The notes below the pieces were generated by a model that worked only from the letters and a program-made list of their open reading frames with translations, searched no databases and had not been told where the DNA came from. DNA of 59,131 bases from a virus. Made by a program: the position numbers and the translations under genes. Below are positions 7,126-13,443 of the stretch, piece by piece. The stretch is from the IMG/VR virus record IMGVR_UViG_3300042542_005002, positions 1 to 59,131 of that record. One strand, 5' to 3'. Positions within the stretch are counted from its first letter, which is position 1, and each line of letters opens with the position of its first letter.

Positions 7126-8064
7126 ATGAATCACTTTTTGTGGGTAGAAAAATATCGACCGAAAGATATCGACTCCTGTATCCTTCCTGACAGGATTCAG
7201 CAGACATTTCGTGATGTTGTAAAGTCTGGTCAAATGCCCAACATGATTTTAACGGGAAGTGCAGGTTCAGGCAAAACGACTGTCGCCCGAGCATTATGCA
7301 ATGAGATGAACTTGGACATGCTGTTCATCAATGCATCGGACGAGAGTGGAATTGATGTTCTTCGAACTAAGATTCGCAACTTTGCTTCTACTGTTTCGAT
7401 CAGTGGGGGAAATAAAGTGGTGATCTTAGATGAAGCAGATTATCTAAATCCGTCTTCCACTCAACCTGCACTTCGTGGTTTCATGGAAGAGTTTGCTGCT
7501 AATTGCAGATTTATTCTGACTTGTAATTTCAAGAATAGAATAATTGAGCCATTACACAGTCGATGCAATCTGATCGACTTTAAAATCTTCTCAAGTGAGA
7601 AAGTTAGTGTTGCTGCTAAATTCAGCCAAAGAGTGAAGCATATTCTTGATGCTGAAGGGATCAGTTATAACGATAAGGTTATCGCTGATTTGATTATCAA
7701 GAATTTTCCCGATTTCCGTAAAACCATCAATGAACTGCAAAGATATTCATCGGGCGGAAAAATTGATGTGGGAGTTCTTTCAACTAGCGAGAATAACCTT
7801 GGAATCAAGACTTTGGTCAAGGCTCTCAAGGCAAAAAGTTTTAATGAAATTCGGAAGTGGGTCATAGACAATAGTGATAAAGACTCTTCGCATTTATTCC
7901 GATCAATCTACGACGGTTTACAGGACCACTTGACCCCTGACTCCATTCCACAGGCGGTTTTAATTATTTCAGAATATCAGTATAAGGCAGCATTCGTCGC
8001 AGACCATGAAATAAATTTAACCGCATGTTGTATTTCTCTTGCCGCCGACTGTACCTTTAAGTGA
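7126..8064 (+). CDS. 44: Clamp loader large subunit, T4 gp44 homologue
   Basis: A 312-residue AAA+ ATPase that loads the clamp together with gp62. It begins with VEKYRPKDIDSCILP, typical of gp44/RFC. Walker A is GSAGSGKTT (about residues 43-51) and Walker B is VVILDEADY. The arginine-finger motif SRC occurs in EPLHSRC, and NFPDFRKTINELQ matches gp44 closely. ATG 7126 is preferred over the in-frame GTG 7111, which lies inside gene 45 and would only add QDNK-like residues. AGGA (7115-7118) serves as ribosome binding site. Four bases separate it from gene 45. Confidence 0.95.
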   Translation: MNHFLWVEKYRPKDIDSCILPDRIQQTFRDVVKSGQMPNMILTGSAGSGKTTVARALCNEMNLDMLFINASDESGIDVLRTKIRNFASTVSISGGNKVVILDEADYLNPSSTQPALRGFMEEFAANCRFILTCNFKNRIIEPLHSRCNLIDFKIFSSEKVSVAAKFSQRVKHILDAEGISYNDKVIADLIIKNFPDFRKTINELQRYSSGGKIDVGVLSTSENNLGIKTLVKALKAKSFNEIRKWVIDNSDKDSSHLFRSIYDGLQDHLTPDSIPQAVLIISEYQYKAAFVADHEINLTACCISLAADCTFK

Positions 8065-8082
8065 CTTGAAGCGATGTTTCTC

Positions 8083-8090
8083 TATAAATA
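8083..8090 (+). promoter_or_regulatory. Perfect T4-type late promoter TATAAATA
   Basis: This is the only exact 8-base match to the T4 late consensus found in the window. A 27-nt leader with AGGAGG (8114-8119) leads to ATG 8125. Confidence 0.75.
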
Positions 8091-8124
8091 GATTCGTACT
8101 ATCCCCTAAGACTAGGAGGCAGAA

Positions 8125-8862
8125 ATGGAATCAGTTAAGAGCCTCAATGACCTTTCCATAAAAATTCACGAAATAGGAAAGAAGTACGATATAAAAAGTT
8201 TCGTGACTGAATTTAAGTCATCTGTCCGTGAAGTTAATCAGAAGGCATGGGACGAGATTGATTCCATAACTGCATCAGATGTTTTTGAATCGACACCATT
8301 ATCCAAGATAATGTTGATGTCGAGTATCTTAGATGATGAAGATCTCAGTAAAGTCATTAAAATATCAGAGGGTTTGAATAAAAAATATCACTACGAAACA
8401 TTCAGTAAAGAGTGTGAAGTAGTCCGTCGCAAATTTCTAGAAGATAGAAGTAATTATTTTTCTGTCAAGGCAATTCAAACCTCAAAAGAACGGGATACAG
8501 GAGGTCTTAACTCTTATGTTGAGATCACCGGAATGTCAGACATGATGTTAGGCAGTTGGATATACAAGATTCTTGAGAGAATATATCCATACTCACTCGA
8601 CATTGAGTATGAGAACTTGAACGGTACTATAACGAAGACTAAAATTGTACACAAAAACAACATGGTCTCTGACAATTATGTTGAGTGTCCTCTGATTCCT
8701 CGCTACCATGGCAGTAATGGATATGACCAATTCCTTCTAAATTCTTACTACGACAGTAACAAGATGAAGTGGGTTTATATCCCCATAAGATTAATTGTGA
8801 ATCTCTCATCGCCCGATGGGATAAACATTGATGATTTGGACTTACCCGATGAAAACGAGTAA
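8125..8862 (+). CDS. Unknown protein inserted between genes 44 and 62
   Basis: A 245-residue protein of no family I recognise. Its N-terminal half is helical and charged; its C-terminal half looks beta-rich (YSLDIEYENLNGTITKTKIV, then KWVYIPIRLIVNLSS) and ends in an acidic tail. In T4, genes 44 and 62 are adjacent, so this is an insertion into the clamp-loader operon. It has a perfect late promoter and a strong AGGAGG site, so it is likely made late, possibly as a virion or regulatory protein. Its 3' end overlaps gene 62 by 14 nt. Confidence 0.8.
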   Translation: MESVKSLNDLSIKIHEIGKKYDIKSFVTEFKSSVREVNQKAWDEIDSITASDVFESTPLSKIMLMSSILDDEDLSKVIKISEGLNKKYHYETFSKECEVVRRKFLEDRSNYFSVKAIQTSKERDTGGLNSYVEITGMSDMMLGSWIYKILERIYPYSLDIEYENLNGTITKTKIVHKNNMVSDNYVECPLIPRYHGSNGYDQFLLNSYYDSNKMKWVYIPIRLIVNLSSPDGINIDDLDLPDENE

Positions 8863-9250
8863 AAGACTTTCCCCGTTCGATTTCGTGAAGAGCATAAATG
8901 AAAAGACCGAAAATCTGATTCAGGTTCAGCCTGATGCTGAGAGGGACTATGTTCCTTTCATGGTCAATCGTTCACTATCTTTTAGCCCTGATACCATTCT
9001 TTATGCCAACATGATGAATGAGAAATGGATGCTAGACAAAAAAATGCAGTATGATTTTCTGTACGGATCAGTTCGCCGCCGACGCAGATTCGACAAGTGG
9101 ATGAAGCGTGAGGAGGACGATATGATCCCCTTGGTCATGGAGATCTATAAGGTAAACCAAAGAAGGGCAATCGAATATCTGTGTCTCATGAATGAAGATC
9201 AGAAGAAAGAATTGCGAATTGGACGGGGAGGAAGTAATATTCCTAAATAA
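8849..9250 (+). CDS. 62: Clamp loader small subunit, T4 gp62 homologue
   Basis: A 133-residue protein, shorter than T4 gp62 (187). The family pattern is visible: SPFDFVKSIN, DYVPFMVNRSLSFSPDTILY, then a basic RRRRRFDKWMK segment like the KRYGKWAK of T4. It partners gp44 in loading gp45. ATG 8849 is chosen because MKTSKRLSPFDF is the natural family N terminus; upstream in-frame starts at 8828 (TTG) and 8831 lie deeper in the previous gene. The stop codon lies within a late box, and the regA hairpin follows. Confidence 0.82.
   Translation: MKTSKRLSPFDFVKSINEKTENLIQVQPDAERDYVPFMVNRSLSFSPDTILYANMMNEKWMLDKKMQYDFLYGSVRRRRRFDKWMKREEDDMIPLVMEIYKVNQRRAIEYLCLMNEDQKKELRIGRGGSNIPK
9243..9249 (+). promoter_or_regulatory. 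Late promoter box CTAAATA before regA
   Basis: The box overlaps the stop codon of gene 62 (TAA, 9248-9250). Transcription would start near 9255, within the 5' arm of the regA hairpin. Confidence 0.55.
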
Positions 9251-9271
9251 CTTCCGAAGACAATTCGGGAG
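9251..9271 (+). promoter_or_regulatory. Hairpin covering the regA ribosome binding site
   Basis: CTTCCGAA (9251-9258) pairs with TTCGGGAG (9264-9271): 8 bp, one G-U, loop GACAA. The 3' arm contains GGGAG, the regA ribosome binding site, 5 nt before ATG 9277. The fold would hide the site. Ribosomes finishing gene 62, or a transcript started at the late box, could open it. Confidence 0.7.
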
Positions 9272-9276
9272 TTATT

Positions 9277-9696
9277 ATGTCATTAGTAGATACATTTGTT
9301 GAAGTAACTTTGAAAGATCCTCAAGACTTTTTAAAGATCAAAGAAACATTGACTAGAATTGGTGTCTCATCGAAAACTGAGAATAAACTGTATCAGTCAT
9401 GTCACATACTTCACAAAAAGGGAAAATACTATATTGTTCACTTTAAGGAACTTTTTGCCCTAGATGGATTGTCTAGCATTTTCCCTGACCAAGATAAAGG
9501 CAGAAGAAATACAATAGCAAATTTACTAGAGGAATGGGGTTTGCTAAAGATTGTAAATAAGAGTGTGACAAAGGATCCCATTTGCCCAATCAATCACATG
9601 AAAATTCTTCCCCACTCAGAGAAGAAAGATTGGCAACTGATACCAAAATACACTATAGGAACTCGCCACAAAGGTATTGACAGTAGCGACAATTAG
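9277..9696 (+). CDS. regA: RegA translational repressor
   Basis: A 139-residue homologue of T4 RegA (122 residues), which binds the start regions of early mRNAs, including its own, and represses their translation. Strong matches to T4 include EVTLKDPQDFLKIKETLTR, LYQSCHILHKKGKYYIVHFK and the near C-terminal KYTIG. Gene order 62-regA is as in T4. Its own ribosome binding site lies in a hairpin (9251-9271), consistent with translational control. An early promoter for dut overlaps its last codons. Confidence 0.96.
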   Translation: MSLVDTFVEVTLKDPQDFLKIKETLTRIGVSSKTENKLYQSCHILHKKGKYYIVHFKELFALDGLSSIFPDQDKGRRNTIANLLEEWGLLKIVNKSVTKDPICPINHMKILPHSEKKDWQLIPKYTIGTRHKGIDSSDN

Positions 9697-9705
9697 GTGT
9701 AAGAT
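9677..9705 (+). promoter_or_regulatory. Early promoter for the dut operon
   Basis: TTGACA (9677-9682) lies within the last codons of regA. The spacer is 17 bp and the -10 box is TAAGAT (9700-9705). The GAGG at 9723-9726 can serve as ribosome binding site for ATG 9735. Confidence 0.75.
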
Positions 9706-9734
9706 GTAACATACAACAAAGTGAGGTATAAATT

Positions 9735-10280
9735 ATGACTATGAGCGGCCCTATCCGCAATGTTTCCGTTGGCATACACAAACTTCACCCAGAAGCATTT
9801 GATCCAATTTACGCAACTACTGGTTCTGCTTGTTTTGATATCCGTGCTTGTTTCGTAAATGGAAAATGTATGGTGAAGTCATTTTCTCCTGACGGTAAGG
9901 AATACAATTCTCTAGCCGCATCAGAAACAAACGAGAATAAGTACATCAGTATAATGCCCGGACATAGGGCAATGATTCCAACACAACTTGTATTCGACAT
10001 TCCAGAAGGTTGGTCTATGCGTTTGCACATGCGATCTGGATTGGCAATCAAAGGTGGTCTGATCTTGTCTAATTCTGAGGGGATCATCGATTCTGACTAC
10101 ATCAATGAACTGATGGTTCTAGTAACAAATACAAGTCAAGTTCCTGTTAGAATTAATCATGGAGACCGAATTTGTCAGGCTGAATTGGTTCCTGTTTACT
10201 CATGTATTTTCTATACATGTCCAGAACCACAACCAAAAACCAATAGGAGCGGCGGATTCGGTTCCACGGGTAAATCATGA
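9735..10280 (+). CDS. dut: dUTP diphosphatase
   Basis: A 181-residue trimeric-type dUTPase that converts dUTP to dUMP and pyrophosphate, limiting uracil in DNA and feeding dTMP synthesis by ThyX (44792). All five motifs are visible: GSACFDIRA, the MRSGLA loop, GIIDSDYINELMV, HGDRICQAEL and the C-terminal RSGGFGSTG. A segment of about 30 residues (VNGKCMVKSF to ENKYIS) enlarges the loop after motif 1. It starts an operon of tightly overlapping genes reaching gene 43; its stop overlaps the next ATG by 4 nt. Confidence 0.95.
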   Translation: MTMSGPIRNVSVGIHKLHPEAFDPIYATTGSACFDIRACFVNGKCMVKSFSPDGKEYNSLAASETNENKYISIMPGHRAMIPTQLVFDIPEGWSMRLHMRSGLAIKGGLILSNSEGIIDSDYINELMVLVTNTSQVPVRINHGDRICQAELVPVYSCIFYTCPEPQPKTNRSGGFGSTGKS

Positions 10281-11098
10281 GCCAAGAACAAAAGTCATAT
10301 GAAGAAGATGATAAGCCCTACATTGTGGGGTATGAATTCGGTTCAATGAAAGATTGTTTTGAGTTAGTTTCTTCAGAGCCTACTCGGGATTGGATGGATT
10401 TAACACCGAATAAATTTGCGTATCGGTGTTTACCGCTGATTATGGGCAATTCTATAGGTTGGCAACTAAAGACTAAATTCCCATTTATTGTTCATTGGAA
10501 TGGTGGAGATTCACCTAAGGATCTGACTATTGGATTTCCTGATACTGATCCAAAAAGAAATGCATCTCAAAAATCATGTACGATATCTCATTTCGGATCA
10601 GGAATTCTAACTTTCAGTTTACCCTTTCTGTTCAGAACTAGCAAGGGCCATAATCTTTTTGTTATGGGTCCGGTGAACGAGCCAAGATCTCATATCACCC
10701 CATTGGTGGGTATCGTTGAGACCGATTGGCTTCCCTTTACATTCACAATGAATTGGAAAGTTACCACACCAAACACTCCGATCATTTTTAAGCCAAACGA
10801 TGTTATCTGTCAATTCTTTCCTTACCCTAGAGGATATCCGGAAAAATTTACAGCACTAACGGACAATATTTCAAACAATCCATCCGTTTATGCCGAATAT
10901 AGAAAGTGGAGTGATTCTAGAGGCGATTTCAATGCAAGACTAAAAGATCCAAATGATCCATCTGTTACCGGAAAGGATTGGCAAAAGAACTACTTCAAAG
11001 GCACCCATAAGGATGGAACCAAATTTGAAGAGCATCAGTCTAAGTTTAACATTTGTCCATTTATGAAGTTGCCCAAGGGCAAGGAGACCACAGAATGA
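10277..11098 (+). CDS. DUF6065-like phage protein
   Basis: A 273-residue protein that I link from memory to the DUF6065 family (GWQLKTKFPFIVHWNGG region, then beta-rich SGILTFSLPFLFRTSKGHNLFVMGP). The central part looks like a beta sandwich; the C terminus has conserved-looking Trp and Cys residues (DWQKNYFKG...NICPFMK). Function is unknown. It overlaps dut upstream and the next gene downstream by ATGA, so translation is probably coupled within a nucleotide-metabolism operon. Confidence 0.75.
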   Translation: MSQEQKSYEEDDKPYIVGYEFGSMKDCFELVSSEPTRDWMDLTPNKFAYRCLPLIMGNSIGWQLKTKFPFIVHWNGGDSPKDLTIGFPDTDPKRNASQKSCTISHFGSGILTFSLPFLFRTSKGHNLFVMGPVNEPRSHITPLVGIVETDWLPFTFTMNWKVTTPNTPIIFKPNDVICQFFPYPRGYPEKFTALTDNISNNPSVYAEYRKWSDSRGDFNARLKDPNDPSVTGKDWQKNYFKGTHKDGTKFEEHQSKFNICPFMKLPKGKETTE

Positions 11099-11427
11099 CC
11101 CGTGATGAACTATTGAAGTCCCATAATGAATTAACGAAAAGGGCTTATGAACTCATGAAGCGAAAGAACGCTGATTATGCCGGTAAGGCTGGCACAGAGC
11201 CTTTCGCAAACTTTACTCGCTGCGAGGCGATGGGCATCTGCACTACAGAGGCAGGAATGCTTGTTCGAATGACAGACAAGTTATCAAGACTTTCTTCGTT
11301 TGTTGAAGCAGGGACTTTCCAAGTTAAGGACGAGAGTCTTGAAGACACCTGTGTTGACATCATCAATTATGCCGTTCTGTTTCACACCTTTGTTCAGGAC
11401 AAGAAGAATTCAAACCGAAAGGATTGA
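11095..11427 (+). CDS. Nucleotide-modification-associated protein (DUF1599-like)
   Basis: A 110-residue helical protein with the pattern ADYAGKAGTEPFANF...CEAMGI.T.EAGMLVRMTDKLSRLSSF...DTCVDIINYAVL. This matches the DUF1599/Nmad1 family, found with phage DNA base modification and distantly related to MazG-like nucleotide enzymes. The start at ATG 11095 overlaps the previous stop (ATGA). Neighbours dut and a DNA methyltransferase fit a role in nucleotide or base modification, but no dedicated base-hypermodification enzyme was recognised. Confidence 0.82.
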   Translation: MTRDELLKSHNELTKRAYELMKRKNADYAGKAGTEPFANFTRCEAMGICTTEAGMLVRMTDKLSRLSSFVEAGTFQVKDESLEDTCVDIINYAVLFHTFVQDKKNSNRKD

Positions 11428-11431
11428 TTTC

Positions 11432-11842
11432 ATGAAATGGATTCTTATTCTCGCATGCGTGTGTGCGCTTGCGTGTGCGCCTGCGCCCGTGCGTGTACCC
11501 TCTGCATTGACACCCAAACTTCTTGCTGCTATTCGACAAGTCGAAAGTGGCGGGAACGATAATGCTGTTGGTGATCAAGGTCGAGCGATTGGCCCCTATC
11601 AGGTATGGGAAATTTATTGGAAAGATGCGGTCGAGTACGATAAAACAATTGGCGGTTCATATAAGGACTGCTATAATCCCGAATATGCAAAGAGAGTTGT
11701 TGTCGCATACCTAACTCGGTATGCTCCAAAGAATGCAACGGCAGAAGATTTAGCAAGGATCCACAATGGGGGTCCAAGCGGACATAAGAAGTCTGCAACA
11801 ATTAAGTATTGGAAGAAAGTTGAAAAGGAGATGAAAAAGTGA
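11432..11842 (+). CDS. Exported i-type lysozyme-like glycosidase
   Basis: A 136-residue protein. Residues 1-17 form a signal peptide that ends with Cys in a lipobox-like context (CALACAP), so it may be a lipoprotein. The mature part has IRQVESGGNDNAVGDQGRAI (Glu as likely catalytic acid), GPYQVWEIYWKDA and ARIHNGGPSG, the pattern of destabilase/i-type lysozymes. Export by its own signal suggests it attacks peptidoglycan from the periplasm during lysis or remodelling. The start is ATG 11432, 4 nt after the previous stop. The next gene overlaps as GTGA. Confidence 0.78.
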   Translation: MKWILILACVCALACAPAPVRVPSALTPKLLAAIRQVESGGNDNAVGDQGRAIGPYQVWEIYWKDAVEYDKTIGGSYKDCYNPEYAKRVVVAYLTRYAPKNATAEDLARIHNGGPSGHKKSATIKYWKKVEKEMKK

Positions 11843-12234
11843 AAAAGCCATTCGGATACTCGTATTATCTTGATATGTACAAATGTCGTGTTGGAGCAGC
11901 AGACGATTTGGAACTACATTATCGGTTTCTCGAAAATGTAGTTGACAAGATCGGCATGACTCGCATGAGTCAGCCTTTCGTGATCCATGCTCCAACCCAC
12001 AACGGCGTGGAGGTGTACCCCAATAAGGCAGGAGTCAGTGGTTGGGTTCCGCTTATTGAGAGTGGCATTCAGATTCACTCCATTGAACCCACTCATTTCA
12101 TCACGCTTGATGTTTACTCCTGCAATAAATTCGACAAGGATATTATTCTTCAGTATGCAAGGGCATGTTTCGGGTTTAAGAAATTCGAAGAGCATTACTT
12201 TGAGCGTGGAATTGAATATGGAGATGATGAATGA
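11839..12234 (+). CDS. speD: S-adenosylmethionine decarboxylase proenzyme
   Basis: A 131-residue protein of the short bacterial AdoMetDC type, which cleaves itself at Glu-Ser to make a pyruvoyl cofactor and provides decarboxylated AdoMet for spermidine synthesis. E74-S75 is the likely cleavage site. H80 and C95 lie 5 and 20 residues after the serine, the same spacing as Ser63/His68/Cys83 in the Thermotoga enzyme. The start is GTG 11839, with AAGGAG 9 nt upstream. Polyamines could neutralise packaged DNA. No spermidine synthase was seen in this window. Confidence 0.8.
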   Translation: MKKPFGYSYYLDMYKCRVGAADDLELHYRFLENVVDKIGMTRMSQPFVIHAPTHNGVEVYPNKAGVSGWVPLIESGIQIHSIEPTHFITLDVYSCNKFDKDIILQYARACFGFKKFEEHYFERGIEYGDDE

Positions 12235-13187
12235 CGAATTATCAAATCATTCAGGGCGACTGCATTGAAGGCATGAAGACTCTGCCTGACGGGTGCGTAC
12301 ACACTTGCATCACATCACCTCCCTATTTCGGACTCCGTTCATACGATGGTGGTGACAGCGAGATCGGACGGGAGGATACCGTTGACGGCTATGTGCAGAA
12401 GATGGTAGAGGTGTTTCGTGAGGTTCATCGCATTCTCCGTGATGACGGTACTCTGTGGTTAAATCTTGGCGACTCGTACATGAGTGCAAAGAACTGTGCC
12501 CCGCCACCACAGACTATTGGTGGGCAGCGTGGAATGCCTTCAGACTTCATCCCTCCTAATCGCAAGGATCAAAGAGGGCTTAAGGGTAAGGACTTGATTG
12601 GTATTCCTTGGAGAGTTGCACTTGCCCTACAGGCTGATGGATGGTATCTGCGGCAGGACATCATCTGGAGCAAGCCGAATCCGATGCCTGAAAGTGTGGA
12701 AGACCGCTGCACCAGAGCGCATGAGTACATTTTCATGTTGACTAAGAAGCCCAAATACTATTACGATCACAATGCCATTAAGGAGGACGCTGTGGGTAAG
12801 CCTCATGCTCCTGGTAACAAGAGCCGCACACAACCCGAAGAAAAGGGTGCCCGTGATCCAGCATTAGAGCCTGATAGGGTGTGGGGAGCAGACGGCAAGC
12901 GCAACAAGCGTTCTGTGTGGACGGTGAACACGAAGGGCTACAAGGGTGCACACTTTGCTGTATATCCCGAGAACTTGATTGAGCCGTGTGTGCTTGCGGG
13001 ATGTCCTGAAGGGGGAACTGTATTCGATCCGTTCACAGGCAGCGGCACCACGGCTGTAGTTGCCATGAAGAACGGTCGCAACTACATCGGCACCGAACTG
13101 AACCCCGAGTATGTGAAGATCGCAGAAGAGCGTATTGCAGATGAAATAAAACCTAATCTTTTGGAGATGATGAATGAGCAAATTTAG
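12231..13187 (+). CDS. DNA methyltransferase, beta-class (N4-C or N6-A)
   Basis: A 318-residue AdoMet-dependent DNA methyltransferase. Catalytic motif IV is TSPPYFGLRSY (S29-P-P-Y32) and the AdoMet-binding motif I is FDPFTGSGTT near residue 265. The order IV before I marks the beta class, and SPPY is most usual in N4-cytosine enzymes. The target site cannot be read. No cognate restriction gene is present, so it likely protects phage DNA from host restriction. It overlaps the next gene by 14 nt. Confidence 0.92.
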   Translation: MTNYQIIQGDCIEGMKTLPDGCVHTCITSPPYFGLRSYDGGDSEIGREDTVDGYVQKMVEVFREVHRILRDDGTLWLNLGDSYMSAKNCAPPPQTIGGQRGMPSDFIPPNRKDQRGLKGKDLIGIPWRVALALQADGWYLRQDIIWSKPNPMPESVEDRCTRAHEYIFMLTKKPKYYYDHNAIKEDAVGKPHAPGNKSRTQPEEKGARDPALEPDRVWGADGKRNKRSVWTVNTKGYKGAHFAVYPENLIEPCVLAGCPEGGTVFDPFTGSGTTAVVAMKNGRNYIGTELNPEYVKIAEERIADEIKPNLLEMMNEQI

Positions 13188-13443
13188 ACCGATTGGCAAA
13201 TGGGTAAGCGTTAAGACACCAGGACTTGGTCAGCAAAAGAAGACCAAGGAAGGTATCATTTATACTGAAAAAATTACCAACAAAAACATTTGGAGTGTTG
13301 TTGTATCCGTTGGAGACAAACTAACAGAGGACATCAAAATTGGGGATAAAATTCTTTGGGATTTGACAAAAAATGGTGGACGAGGACATGGTGGTTGTGA
13401 TATAGTACACCAAGATTGGATCTTAGCAGTAGAGCGTGAATGA
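13174..13443 (+). CDS. GroES-like co-chaperonin (gp31-type)
   Basis: An 89-residue protein with the Cpn10 pattern: RPIGKWVSVKTPG, a mobile-loop region (LGQQKKTKEGIIYTEK), GDKLTEDIKIGDKILWD and a final DIVHQDWILAVERE. GroES is about 97 residues. T4 gp31 and marine phage homologues replace host GroES so that GroEL can fold the major capsid protein. It lies in the replication operon, overlapping the methyltransferase upstream and gene 43 by ATGA downstream. Confidence 0.85.
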   Translation: MSKFRPIGKWVSVKTPGLGQQKKTKEGIIYTEKITNKNIWSVVVSVGDKLTEDIKIGDKILWDLTKNGGRGHGGCDIVHQDWILAVERE

